A DNA stretch of 64,000 nucleotides from Sclerodactyla briareus (taxonomy: Eukaryota; Echinodermata; Holothuroidea; Dendrochirotida; Sclerodactylidae), in NCBI GenBank assembly GCA_026419785.1, contig JAODTK010000145.1, positions 1 through 64,000 of the forward strand, in the 5' to 3' direction. Under the pieces are notes generated by a model that did no database searches, was not told the origin of the DNA, and was given only the letters and a program-made list of their open reading frames with translations. Both the position numbers and the translations under genes were made by a program. Of the stretch, positions 22,341 to 34,181 are shown one piece after another (the stretch's first letter is position 1; the number at the start of each line of letters is the position of its first letter).

Positions 22341-23429
22341 GCTACCTGAGCTCCTGGAATCCGACTCAACGGATTCGGGGTCTGGATCTTGGGCAAACCC
22401 CTTTTAATAATTCGTGGCTTGGTGGCGTGGGTTGCCGTTTGCAGTTGGTTTGCGTGTTTGTCAGAAATCTTTGACATGTGTCTTTTGAGTCCAGTCTAAC
22501 ACATATATGTTTGGCCTTAATCGGCGTGTCCATAGGCGCCTGTTAATTAGCGCGGACCTTGACCGTCAACCCCCCCCCCCCCCTTACTACGACTTTTTAG
22601 GATCGCTGAATTACGATTTTTTCTCTCTGAATTTGCAACATAAAGTGCGGAAAAAATACGGGCATTTCGAACCAAGTGATTATTAACCTGACTAGGCTGC
22701 CGGTTGTCAAATTGCGTAATCTATAGATTTGTCTATGACCCACGCGGGTCACCTGTGGAAATATTTATTCCACCGTTCCACGCCAAGGGCAAAAGATTTT
22801 CTTGTCACTTGGCTATCTGGAGGGCTAGAATCGAGAGTACCACTCGACTGATAATCATCCTGATTCCCTCTTTTTGGTCTCCGTTGCGCGATTTTGTTTC
22901 GTTTTTTGGGAGGAGGGCAATGCGCACCATATAGATGTAGGGAGTAAGGGATTAGGCTAGAGCAGCGCCCCAATCCCCAACGATTTTACAACGATTTAAA
23001 CAAAAAAAATCAGGCAGAGAATTGAACAAAATTGGGTTGAGTTACTCGATTTTTTAATATTGAAGCCCGAATTTTTTCTTACATTATGCCCGAATTTATT
23101 TTAACTTCCCTAAATACCCAAACTTGTGCGATCTCCGCGCGTCTTTGGTCTCCTTCGTGTTAGGTCGTGTTTTCATACGACGCTGAAATTCGTTCAGGTC
23201 CTGATTAATTGCCCAAGCCACCCTTGTCAGGCTGGATTAAAGATGTGTGGTAGTCATTGATTTGATCTCATTTTAATTTTGACGGCTAAAAGTTATCTCA
23301 TTTTCCCGTAGTTGTTGTTTAAAACGAGTAGGGGTAGTCGCCATTCCATGGGTTCCTCTCAATGTTGTGTGCAATGTCGATGCACGGTAGGCTATAACCT
23401 CCAAACAAAAAAGTTTTCATTATATCTCC

Positions 23430-24470
23430 TGCTTTCATTGTTTTTTGAGTCCTTGACGAAGTCAGGGAATCTATCAGTCATGACATGTGGTGTGTGTTTG
23501 TGTGGTGGTGGTGTGTGTGTTTTTGTGTGTGTGTGACGCCTACCTCGTTACACGATAACTCAACCACCCGCTTGATGGATCAAATTCCATACTTGATATA
23601 TGGTTCCATAATGATACATGATCCCTATTTTTCTGGGGTTAAGTCGAAGGTCATCTAATGTCAAGAGAGGTCAAAGTGTGAAAATATTGTTAACATGTAT
23701 AATCCAGAATCCGGGTCATCAGATTTACATTCGTAAGCAATCTTGTCTCATGAGGGTACAGAACCCCTATTGTTTTTTGGTGTGAATCCGGGTTCAGGTC
23801 TGTGACAAAATTTGATAATTTTGGCAATTGTAGCTCGTTAACCTAATAACTTTGACCCCACTTGAATGGGTATAAGGTCCATTCTTGGTATGTGTGGTTC
23901 CCATGGTGAGTACACGCGGCCCTAATTTTTTGGGGTCAGGTCCAGAGGTCATCTGAGCCACCATAAGTCAAGTGTGAATACCTTGTGAAACATGAAACTC
24001 GGGAATTGTTTGGTCGGTCTGATCAGGTTGAAATTTGGTGTGTAGCTTTCTTATGGGCAATCAGGGACCCTATTGTTTTAGTTGTTAGGGTCGGAGTGAA
24101 TTTTTTAAAAATTGAAAATTTGTGAATAGTCGATACTTTGCCCAGTTTGGCTTGTCCACATGATAACGCAACTCACTTGGAGATGGATGCATCCATACTT
24201 GGGTATTTTTTTTCCTCACATATTCATGAACCCTATTGTTTTTGGGGTCAGGTCAGAGGTCCATCTGAGGTCACCATAGGTTCAAAGTCTGAAATCATGA
24301 AATCAGTGTGTAAGCTTTCTCATCAAGAGTATATGAACCCTATTGGTTGTTGTAATGAATGGAAAATTTGTCAGGTTGTTATGGTTGCTCATGATGGTCT
24401 GGTGCAATCTCCCAAATGTCCTTGTGTCTAGCTACAGGTTTAGACAAGAGTCCAGGAATCACTAAGGCCT
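23430..24470 (+). repeat. TG-type dispersed repeat (family Z), three ~300-bp units
   Basis: A TG microsatellite (23486-23535) follows a CAGTCATGACATG box. Three units then carry a CGATAACTCAACCACCCGCT-like box, a CATACTTGGTATGTGGTTCC-like box (near 23590, 23885, 24190) and a TTTTGGGGTCAGGTCAGAGG-like box. The units also contain GTGTGTAAGCTTTCT-like boxes. Fragments of the same unit lie inverted at 17.6 and 21.0 kb. Confidence 0.75.
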
Positions 24471-25436
24471 TTCTGCTTTCTGGTTCAATCTCAACTTGTT
24501 TGTTTGGGGGCACTGAGAGTTGACTGAAATTCTTGATTTGTTACATGGTGGGGGGTCTTCATTAAGCAATATATGACATAAATACTGCCCCTCCGGAAAA
24601 GAGTGGGTTCTTGTTCAATAATAGCCACAGTAGAGGGGGACGTGTTAACACACACTGCGCTATGCCATGGTATTCGTTTTCATCGGCAATAAAGTGTCTG
24701 TTTGAAAAAAAAACAATCGGAGGCGGAATAGTTCACTAATTTGAGTGCCCCCTTGGTTGGCCGTGCCAGCTGTCCTGATGGGCCCCCCCAACCTACCTCG
24801 TGCCCCGGACCCCGCCCACACGCGGATTTCCTGCCCTTTTCCTGATTCCCTTTTGATTTAGTTGCCTTAAGTTTTGCAGATGGATTTTGATTTTCTTTCT
24901 GTCATTGATAATGATTCTACCTCTACCTCTACCTGCTTGTTTAAAACCTCGTCTTGTAGAATGGAGATGGGGCAAACAAACTCGTGTTTCATTATTTGTC
25001 ATTAAGAAATGACACAAAACACAGGCTTGTTTGCGAGAGTTGAGTTTTGTCGTGCGACTCTTTCTGCGCCTCTGGGCAGCTCTAAATTGAGCCTAGTGAA
25101 GGATAGGGCCGGGTGCCTGCTGGTGCCTGGTCCGACGTTTTTCGTGTGGAGTCATCTCAAAACTTCACGCCACCATTTAAAAATATTTAAGTGTTTTTCG
25201 CCCAAGATCAGTCCCAAATTGGTTTATCTCGATTCCAGGATCTCAGGTAGCCTAGCCATAACAATGAAGCTTGTTCGCCGTCAAGCGCAACACTACTTGG
25301 TTACCGGCGCCCACCCCCCTTTCTACCTCCACTCACTCTACTGCCTATCACACCGAGTATGCATAGCGTCCAAGTCAATCTCCCTCAGTGCCTCAAACTG
25401 AGTTACGCGCCAAGCCAGGATGTCACGGTTGAATTA

Positions 25437-25945
25437 CCTGATATCACCGACTAATTGTGATATCATTAATTCAGACATATCCTCAAATACAATTGGTGAT
25501 ATCATTTAATGATTTGATGATATCACAATTCTTGAAAGATATCACTTTTCCCATTTGATGATGATCATCAAAACATGTTGAATCATCATTGGTGTAATTA
25601 GTGGATATTAGCAAAACAATTAATATATCACCAATTCCTTTGATGATATCACCATTCATAATAATATTCATAATGCATTTATGAATCACTTAATTTTGAT
25701 GAATCACCAAATACTTTGAATGATACCATCAATATTTGCTGATATCATTAATGAATGGTGTCTCATCAATTGAATTGTGTATCATCTAAAGGTGAATTGG
25801 TGATATCCCAATCCAATAATGATATCACCGCACTTCATTAATGATATCAATAAATATTTGGTGATATCATCGAATATTCGGTGATATCACCAATTCAATC
25901 AATGGTATCATCAAATAATTGGTGCTATCATCAATAGCGAATAAA
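25437..25945. repeat. GATATC minisatellite, right block
   Basis: More than 20 imperfect units such as GGTGATATCATCAATTCATT fill about 510 bp. The block mirrors 19722-20105 across the 5.3-kb interior. It ends at an AAACGGCTTCCCATAC segment. Confidence 0.88.
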
Positions 25946-26951
25946 AAGTAAAACGGCTTCCCATACGTGGCCTGCGCTCCTACGTTTTCACAGCCTGGTA
26001 GCTATCAGGCTGCTCTGCCCCGATTCCAATGGCTGACTTTCTTTAGAGACTGCTCACTGGCGTGGCGTTTATTCGTCGTTGGGGACGTAGATCTAAGCAG
26101 GCTGATTCTACTACATTTTGGTTGAGATCCGATTTTTTTCGGCTCCTGCCCGGAAATTTGCAAAATAATCAGCGCGCTTCGTGCGCATGGTGACAATTTA
26201 TATAAAACATTCTGGCGCACACATCCAAGGCCAGAGTCGGGGCAGCGACAGGACAAAAGTCAAAAAATGTTCCATGTCCATTCCACCGATGTGGAATTTT
26301 TTCCACGAAATGTGTGATCATCAAATGTCCATGTTTTGAAGTCCTCCCGAGCAATGGTGGCGCTCCGCGCGTGATGATAATTTGGTGCCCCGTCAAAATG
26401 TCTCTACTCCGTAGAATGAACAGAACCGGTGACGGCTACGCCCAAGGAACTTCTTTAACAACTTCAGTTATTCGAGAGAATGACAAATGACTTCGGTCAG
26501 CATGACCGTTGAGCATGCATTTTGAATGGATGTCATGTTAATAACTTGTCATTTTTTCAACTGATTATAAGGCCCGTCCTAGAGCATCCTGGTTACAGTA
26601 ACTTAGAACACTCATGAAGTGCCGTTTTTCCTCCGGCCATCTGCTGGGTTTGTAAAGCACCGATTTCTCTATGTACCTGCGCGTTGCCAACCGACAGTGG
26701 CCTCCGCTTAAGCTATTGCAAAGGTGAATTCCCAATCCCCCTTTGTAAAAAACTTGTTGCGCCCCCTCTAACCGTCAATTTCTGGACTCCGCCCCTGTAA
26801 GTCTGATTACCGATACAGATCAAACCCATTGAAACTTTCGACACATCCTCGCAAAGTTGTACTGAATAAAAGATCCATTCCGCCAATGGAAAGGTCCCTT
26901 TTAATACCCTTAGCAACAAATTAGACGATACCGTAACAATAATATTAATAT
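25946..26951. other. No gene recognised
   Basis: Mixed sequence with a small hairpin near 25991-26013 (AGCCTG, loop, CAGGCT). Frames of 75-83 codons on the minus strand near 26005-26396 lack splice or domain support. Confidence 0.45.
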
Positions 26952-26960
26952 AAAAAAAAA
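26952..26960 (-). terminator. Pol III oligo-T terminator
   Basis: Nine A on the plus strand read as T9 on the minus strand, beginning 6 nt past the tRNA discriminator base. This is the expected spacing and form of an RNA polymerase III stop. Confidence 0.75.
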
Positions 26961-26966
26961 CGCTCC

Positions 26967-27040
26967 TGGAGATGCCGGGGATTGACCCGGGGCCTCGCGC
27001 ATGCGAAGCGCGCGCTCTATACACTGAGCTACTCACCGCC
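26967..27040 (-). tRNA. tRNA-Ala (anticodon CGC), with small irregularities
   Basis: The minus strand folds as a cloverleaf: acceptor GGCGGTG/CATCTCC with one mismatch and one wobble, and D arm GCTC-AGTGTATA-GAGC. The anticodon arm is CGCGC-TTCGCAT-GCGCG with anticodon CGC, the variable loop AGGCC, and the T arm CCGGG-TCAATC-CCCGG. Discriminator is A and CCA is not encoded, as expected in eukaryotes. Odd points: two extra bases between acceptor and D stem, and a 6-nt T loop with one base missing. These fit consensus indels or a recent pseudogene. The adjacent T9 favours a transcribed gene. Confidence 0.75.
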
Positions 27041-28116
27041 ATTAGTAAGTCTTCTCGACGCGATTCAACTAAAATCACTTCACCAAAGTGATATGTTTTC
27101 CACCATTAATTGATCTTTCCAGCGCCCTCCTCACTATGTTTAGAGATCTGTTCAATCACATTCTCATTCCATTTCTATGACTTACGGCTGTGGTTGCAAG
27201 GGCGCTGGGGAAAGATACTGAGTAAAATCAAATGTACACTACACTGAATTAAATGAGGTGCAAACAAACTATAAAATATACAATGCGACCATTGCTTGCA
27301 AGCTGAATCTTACCAGAGTAGATTTCGACAGTTTTTCGCTGTACCCCGTGCCGTTCTGCCCAAAGGCCTGAACCTACTAGGAGGGAAACAAAGAGTGTTT
27401 ATATCTGTGTGGTGAATACACAAAAATTTGTTTCGGGCTGTGGGAAACAGGAAAACCATGAGGCCCACTTGATAAATGGCTTCTCTACTGATCTCTGCTG
27501 TCAGCACCTCCATCTGAACGAGGGGGCCAGGGTGGCTGGCTGTGCATACTGTGTATACATGTGTAGGCCTATGTGTGTACTCAATAACAACACTGCAATG
27601 CTGAGCTTGCTCCGCGCTCGCCGTGTGATCATTCGCTCGACTCGACTAGTCGCGATCGAGACTTGGAATCGATCAGAATTTGCTGCTGTTGTGCTAGCCG
27701 ATCGATGCCCTTAATGTTGTCATGATTTTGTTCTTTCGCGGCGTGCTTATCGCCAGTACAATCACCAAAATGTAGCCGTCTCGTTGACTCAGTTTTAGTT
27801 TTAGCAGCAAAGTGTTCTTCCAGTAATGTGACAGTTTGTTCTCGTTTAGCGAAACCTACCAGTCCACGGTCGGAGAATGACCGGCAGCTTCATTCTGCTA
27901 GAGTAGTAAAGGCAGGCCTAGTGTCCTACTTGCGACGATTCCATGTGAGCGGTGTAGCCTATTTCAATGGTAATAAGTGTGGCCATAGCCTAATCTGCAC
28001 TTATAGTGGGTTGATATTCCGAAGTAGCAACTATTGTTCCCTAATTCAGAATCCTAATTACTCCAGTTTCTCTCTTTGCTGAAGACCCCGGTGCTCCTAC
28101 CATCTAATCGTCCTAC
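27041..28116. other. No gene recognised; CpG-rich patch near 27600-27720
   Basis: Frames of 60-100 codons occur on both strands near 27310-28080 without domain or splice support. The patch at 27600-27720 is rich in CGAT and CTCG words, but I found no adjoining first exon. Confidence 0.4.
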
Positions 28117-28370
28117 AGACTGGAATGTTGATTTTGCTCTACATCTTGGACATGAAATAGTTTGGGACACTCGTTCGCCCACATATCCTGCAAAAAAGCG
28201 ATGTGGATGTTGTCATCTTGACAGCGTCTCAGGATCACAGTACTCCTGATCATATCACCAGTTCTCGCCCCCCCTTCCCCCATGGCATGTTGTTTTCCTG
28301 ACATTCCTATGACATACCCAACATTGAACGGGGGACGGGGGTGTCCCAAAGTATTTTGTTCAAATTTTCT
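28117..28370 (+). repeat. Paired dispersed repeat, copy 1
   Basis: Shares with 29823-30075 the order TGGGACAC, GTC(T/G)CAGGATCACAG, ACTCCTGATCA, ATATCACCA, a C run, CATG-ATGTTGTTT and CCAACATTGAACGGGGGA, ending at AAGTATTTTGT. Both are in the same orientation, 1.7 kb apart. Confidence 0.75.
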
Positions 28371-29822
28371 GAAAATTTCTAATGGCACAAATGGCGTCCG
28401 GGCAGATATTTTTTGGCGGTCCTGCGCTCGCACCACTTTCATGGATAGCACCGGTGTTGTTGGTTTTAGGGGGAGGTAGGGGAATATGAGGGCGAGCAAA
28501 TGTTATATTTTTTTTTTCTCGTGGGATACCAATAGGCCAAACAGGACCATGCCAGGAAACTTGTATTATTGTGTAAGTGTTCGCGCATGTCAATACCTGT
28601 CTATATGAGAAAAATGGGCTAAAATAAAAAAAATTATGCCCATATGGATGATCAGGAATGGCGTGGCTATCATATTACCGGTTTTGAAATAGAGAGAAGC
28701 CTGATTCTGTCATATTTAATAATACAAAAATTATTCGGTTCATAGCTTTAGTGAAGTGTTGGTCGAATTCGCGTGACTGAGCTGCGGGATGACAATTGGC
28801 TAAGAATCGGCACACTGTGTTTTAATTCGTGCACGTACTCCGCGGTCTGATTTGTTTTGTTAATCGATGGCTTAATTAATTAAGCCCAGATAGTGAAATA
28901 GCATGACTTGAAATAAGAAATGGCAAAGGACGGGAGTATTCATTTTGTCACATGCAACTTGAAGAAAACCGAGGAGGTTAACAGTTCCACCAAAATGAAG
29001 CACAAGTTCGAAGCGGCGTATAAGAATTGCAGGATAGCAATTGGTTGTTAGCCCAAAGTTGTGTGTGAAAAGTAATACACCCAACGGTCTACCACCGAAT
29101 AGATTAAAGTTTAACTAACAGTGTCCTTTTTATTGAATTAAATGGTAGACCGTTGTAAATTTCATCTACATCACTCAAAACGACCTTAATCTTTCCTAAT
29201 TTTTAAAAGGAACATAAAGATAATCCTTTGCGAAGTCTATGACTTACCAATTTATGCGATAACGGGTGTTCTTGTACGTTCCGCCGGCAAAGATGACGGT
29301 ATAGACGATATGGTAGACCACAGAATGTCCGCAACCTACGGACCCAAAAGACTTTCAATAGACAAATTGCCGCAATTTGCTACCAGATGCAACCATGCAC
29401 ATACAAACAAATTCACAAAATCAAACTGATTGTAACTATCACATACACGGCGGTTTATATGAATCACGCCTCTGGACAATATTTAAATCTTGTGTGTGTG
29501 CGTGGGGTGGGGGGTTAAGGTTATTTGTAAAGTTGGCGCTACCGTCTGATACATATTCTTATGTATTAGTTACCCAACAAGCACTTCATTACAGTACGCT
29601 CAATCAAAAACAGCTTATCTAACTCCGAGCCTGTATAGCTGATTGCACTATACACAATATCCCACAGTCCCAACACCCATAATAATCACTCCTTATGCTA
29701 ATTGTGTTGGAGTATTAGGCTATTGTGATATACGGCATTGTCAGACTATGTGATGCCAAGAATAGCATGATGGAACGTCCGACAGGCTCTAGAACCTATA
29801 GGAAAAAATAATACGGCAAAAC
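28371..29822. other. Segment between paired repeats, with an inverted repeat
   Basis: CAACGGTCTACCA at 29082-29094 and its exact reverse complement TGGTAGACCGTTG at 29143-29155 form a 13-bp stem with a 48-bp loop. TGGTAGACC occurs again near 29310. No coding signal is convincing. A TGTG tract lies near 29490. Confidence 0.5.
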
Positions 29823-30075
29823 TTCAGGTAGTTCTGAAAAGTTCCATATTCTTCCAGACATTTTATCTTGACAAAGTAGTTGGGACACTTAGCCCAATTT
29901 CCTTCCAGAAACCGATGGGATGTTCATTGAAGCGTCGCAGGATCACAGGACTCCTGATCAATATCACCATTCTGCCCCCCCCCCCCTTCCCATGCAATGT
30001 TGTTTACTGACAGTCTAGCCATACACAAACATTGAACGGGGGAACGGGGTTGTCCCAAGTATTTTGTCCAAGATT
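29823..30075 (+). repeat. Paired dispersed repeat, copy 2
   Basis: Direct copy of 28117-28370 with indel-rich divergence. Its left part has GACAAAGTAGTTGGGACACT, a segment common at the ends of interspersed repeats. Confidence 0.75.
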
Positions 30076-30239
30076 GTAGTCCTAGGCTAGGCTACAGTAT
30101 CATATGCAGTTTATAGCTGTCTACTTGGTACGTATTAAAGGATTAAGGGCAAAGAAAATAGGGCTAGCTTCGTTTCCCACATTGTGTTCAAAACTTCATT
30201 GCCAATTAGGCCTAAATTCAACATCATTGTCTGATGTCA

Positions 30240-30480
30240 TCATTTGAATTTGCTGATTGTAGTTGCGTTAACTGCACTATTTGGTGAAGCACTACAGAGG
30301 TTGACTCATTGTGTGAAAAAGTTCTTCCTAATCTGAATACATTTGTAAGAGGGTTCAAACACCTTCAGGTTATTTGTTCCTCTGGTAACCCTTTCGAGTA
30401 ATGAAAGAAATTCTCCATATCAACGTTGTCGAAGCCCTTCAAGGATTCTGAGACCCGAGGTTGGGTTTATGGCAGGTCAC
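30240..30480 (-). mobile_element. LINE ORF2 C-terminal fragment
   Basis: On the minus strand the frame reads FDNVDMENFFHYSKG near 30440-30395, then KVFEPSYKCIQIRKNFFTQ near 30370-30310, a stop, and VNLCSASPNSAVNATTIS. This follows the C-terminal pattern of CR1/L2-like LINE proteins (FF, then a KxxxP block, then FFSxRVxxxWNxLP and VVNA). It is truncated at both ends and dead. Confidence 0.75.
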
Positions 30481-33112
30481 CTCGATCCCAAGCCTTTCTA
30501 GCTGGAAGCTGTATACTGATAAACGCTCCTCGGAACTGTCAGTTTATATTGTTTGTTCAAAAGTACAATCTGATGGTACTAATCCTATGAAGAGCAAATG
30601 CAGCCTATGCTTATACTACAGCCTCAAATTAAAATACCTGGAAACTTGGAAGGGGTAAGGAAGTTTTGAGAGGCATGTGAAAATTGCCTCGCGGTGGCTA
30701 ACAGAAATAAGCAGGGCACCAAAGCAATTTGAGGAAATTATAATGAAGCAACTGTTAACAAAAGACACGGACACCAAGTCAGGCTTATTTACCAAAATAA
30801 GGGAAACTTGATACACAGGAGAAATATATATATACAGTGAACCTGTGTTCATTCTCATATCATGTGGGCATAATCATATAGCCGCCTGACTTTCGCCATC
30901 AATTATTTCTCTAATCTTCACACTCACACTAGTTTGTATAACGTGCCCCTCTTCAAAATTCTGATAATCACTTCTCCAACTTGACTGACTTGAAAAAACA
31001 TGCCCCCCCCAATCATCCCCACTCCCTGCCCCGGGCTTCTTGATTAAACACACACTGAATGACTGTACATTTAATATCCAATCAGTTCAAATAGCCACTG
31101 ATCAGTAAACAAATTTTTCCCCCGGTTTCATACCCGCCTGTTTGATGGTACAGCATCAACTCATGTCAAAATGAAACATCGAGACATTGGCAGGTGGTAA
31201 ACCCCTTTTATGATCAATCAGTGATTGTCAATGTTCATTTATTTGGTAAGATTTCGCTGACCTGAAAAAAATATCCATGTTTTGTTCAAGTGGACGAAGT
31301 CTGAGAATCGCGTATTATGCAAACTTGTCTATGAAGACCTTCACAGTTATTGGACCAAATGAAGTCTACAATCCACAAGTTTTGTTCAAATTGGACAAAG
31401 GGGGGACCAATGCACAATCCAACTAACTCGGATGAATAGAAATGACCTCCCTGAGTCCACTTCTTGTTGGGACTTGGGACCAGTCAGTGTTGCACATCTA
31501 CAAAATTTGTTAAAATGAAAAAAATATGCAAATAGCAGTCCCAGTCATGATGTGCCCACTCTGAGAATTTCACAGTGTTGGACATGTGTTGCCCGGTGTC
31601 AGCTCAATAAAAGCAATGTGACTGAAATCGCTTGGGCCCATGAAAAAATCTTACGAGGGCAGAGACGGCAAAACCATATCCCCAAAGTGAGAAGTTCTGC
31701 TGTATAACTCTCATCAATTGCTTCAGACAAGACTTATATGGATTCCGAAAGATTGGTTGAACAAGACTCCCCCTTATTCAATCTACTGTATGCTGGGCTT
31801 CAGTAAACAACTCATATGCCTCTCCAAGAAGGGTTCCTGTTAGGTTACAAACAGAACTAACAGGCCTTCAATTACCAGGTCTTCTCCTGTCTTTTCCCTG
31901 ATAATTGGACGACATTCCTCAGATTTCTCCAGCCTCAGGCTGCTTACTCTCATCCGAGACTTTCAAACTAAATTCTCGTTCGGAGTGCCGTTTATTTCCA
32001 AATTTTTTCCACGTGCGTCATGCAGGGTATTAAACACACATAGAAAGATGGGCGGTTTGTCACATGTGTTGTATATGTTATGCGAGACGACTTCAGCAAG
32101 TTTGGTAATGCCTTCAAGGCTTCAGCATTCGAGAAACCTTACGTTTTGAAATTTGAATGTGAAATTAAAAGGAATATGTCAAGTAGAATGGATTTTTGTG
32201 CTGTAAAAAAAGAAGAATACTTCATTTATTAATATTGTGAAAAGTACTGTATAGTAGGCATGGAATACAGTATTCTCGGCTTGCTCTTATTTGAGGAAGG
32301 AGAATTGGTTGTCTGCCCAGTGAACAGTAATTTTGTATTTGACAGAGAGACTGAACCGTTGTAATGATGCAAGGAACTTAGTATCAGCGTCCAAAAGCAT
32401 GTGGCCAAAGTGCCACAAAAGAGCACCCGAATTGAATTTTCAGGGGCGAAAATTAGGAATAAAGTGGAGAAAATTGCCCCTGTAAAACACACCAACAAAT
32501 ACAATGATATGAATTAATTCCCATATGATAATCAATAATAGATGGATGCTACATTAGGCACATAATCATTCATTTAGCTGAACATTTTTGTATTGCACAG
32601 GCTATTTAATAAATAAAATAACTCTCGAAAATGAAAAGTAGCACTCAAAAAAATGACTGACAGGGCGATTTTCATCCAAAAGAGCACTCGAAATGAAAAA
32701 GTATTTTGGGACACTGACATGTATATTAGTTGGTGGTTATAGTGTAATTAATATAGGAAGTGAAGATCTTCTAACGGGAGTCAGCTAAAGTTCCGTTATC
32801 GGTATTTGTCTACTGTCGATATTGCGTCCAGGACAGACTTGGATGGATGACATAAAGTATCTACACACCTGTTCAACAGCAAAGGCAAAAGTTCATTCGG
32901 TCCATTGTCAGTTCTATCCTCCATTTGATAGGTTACTTAACTTTGTGTGCGTCTTCTTGAAGAAATCGCAGTATCAGATATGACTTCATCTCCCCCGATT
33001 CTGTCATTGGAAATAGGCGCTGGACAATCTCTCCCCCAACAGTATGGATAATTAGACACAGTTATGTGAATATTTCTCTTAAACCATCTTTCACTGCTTC
33101 TCTCAAATCCAG
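30481..33112. other. Intron-like sequence; no gene recognised
   Basis: AT-rich with C runs near 31000. A 91-codon hydrophobic minus-strand frame at 32229-32504 has no supporting signals. The last 40 bp (CTTTCACTGCTTCTCTCAAA) form the polypyrimidine tract of the SAM exon's acceptor. Confidence 0.5.
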
Positions 33113-33431
33113 GTTCGTTTGAAGGAAAATGGCTTCAAAAAGAACTAAGGAATTTGTCCCTCCTCCTCCCATTAAGACAACGTTCACCGCATCTCCCTCG
33201 ATCGAGAGGAGCGACTTTGAGAGCTTCTTTACCGACAAGAAACTCGCTGACCTGCTCATTTTTTTCCCCTCAAACTTTAACTTGGAGAAGTTCCGAGCAC
33301 TGACTGAGGATGACTTGCAAGATGACTTCAGGATAGCATCGGCAGCTGATCGTAGAGGTTGATGATAGCAGTGAACAACTGCTCGTGAAGAGGACGAAGA
33401 AAGGGAGCGAAGGCAGTCAGACCACACAGAG
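33113..33431 (+). CDS. SAM-domain exon, start codon included
   Basis: A strong acceptor (CTTCTCTCAAATCCAG, AG at 33111-33112) precedes ATG at 33129 in a good Kozak context (GAAAATGG). Codons 1-28 are a Pro/Thr/Ser leader (VPPPPIKTTFTAS). From about codon 30 to the end lies a SAM-like fold: SDFESFF, ADLLIFF, NLEKFRALTEDDLQDDF and ASAADRR, matching the LxxLTEDDL and RR core of SAM domains. The frame stops at 33362. A +1 shift continues LMIAVNNC, and another shift near 33391 continues EDEERERRQSD to a donor (GAG|GTAAGT at 33432). Both continuations look coding, so the two breaks are probably consensus indels. SAM domains mediate protein-protein or RNA contacts. The downstream gene is unknown. 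Confidence 0.65.
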
Positions 33432-34181
33432 GTAAGTCACCAAGTCAGGAGAAGATATGATGGTTGATTTGTGAGGTGTACACTGTGTGTGCAAGACTGC
33501 CAGTAAAATGCAGCGCAGCAGTCTCATTTAATCATGAGTGGTTTGAAATATCGCAATAGACAGCTTCACTAGGGTTTAGCTTTCAGTCACACCAGTGATG
33601 GGAGTGACCTACTTAGATTATTTAGAGAGTGGAAGAGGAAGGGGCTTGGCCAGGCACTTTTGCCATTTTGGCTTTGGAACATCTCAACTGGGTGATGGGC
33701 TACTTAAACTGTGAAATAGTAAATGGGTTCATGATTATTCCCCAGAATTGGCTCTGCCATTCCTGTTTCTACTAGGCACCTTTCATTCTTGACTATGCAC
33801 TTTTCATTATAATTTGTTGTACATGCCTTTTGTATGAAGTGACCAGGAGCGTAGCGAAGGGTTGATGATTGGGGGGGTGTAGAGATTATGTTTTGCCGAC
33901 GGATTTGCATGATGAATAATATGGGGGAGGGGGTGTCCCCCTCCCCTTTGGAAAAATTTTGAATATTGAAACGTCCTCAGATGCAATCTGGTGCAATATT
34001 TTCAGTAAAATTGGGGGTTCAGTAATTACTTGACCTCGCTCACATGTACGCGGGACCCTTTCAATTTGGTACGCCAAAAATTTGTGCCCAATTCCTAACA
34101 ATGCCGATTTTACTGCAGCTCGTGAGTATATGAAGCAGATCATGAATACACATTGTGCGCGCAAAAAATTTGACACTTCAT
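33432..34181. other. Putative intron 3' of the SAM exon
   Basis: Starts at GTAAGT. No second exon was found before the hAT element at 34182. G/C-rich strings near 33920-33950 resemble hAT-related ends. Confidence 0.5.

Larger units (their letters stand above)
20106..25436. mobile_element. Possible composite element between GATATC blocks
   Basis: The 5.3-kb interior is bounded by arms that are inverted copies. The left arm has TACCTGAGATCCTGGAATCC near 20220. The right arm, near 25232, reads GATTCCAGGATCTCAGGTAG. A third copy in left-arm orientation (CTACCTGAGCTCCTGGAATC) lies near 22344. The interior holds polypurine tracts and TG-type repeats but no recognisable transposase, RT or replication protein. 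Inverted arms plus inverted minisatellites suggest one non-autonomous element or an inverted insertion pair. This is inference, and termini and target duplication were not found. Confidence 0.4.

Noticed and set aside
28113-28499. 128-codon minus-strand frame
   Set aside because: Overlaps the paired dispersed repeat and carries C-run-derived residues. The second repeat copy does not keep it open.
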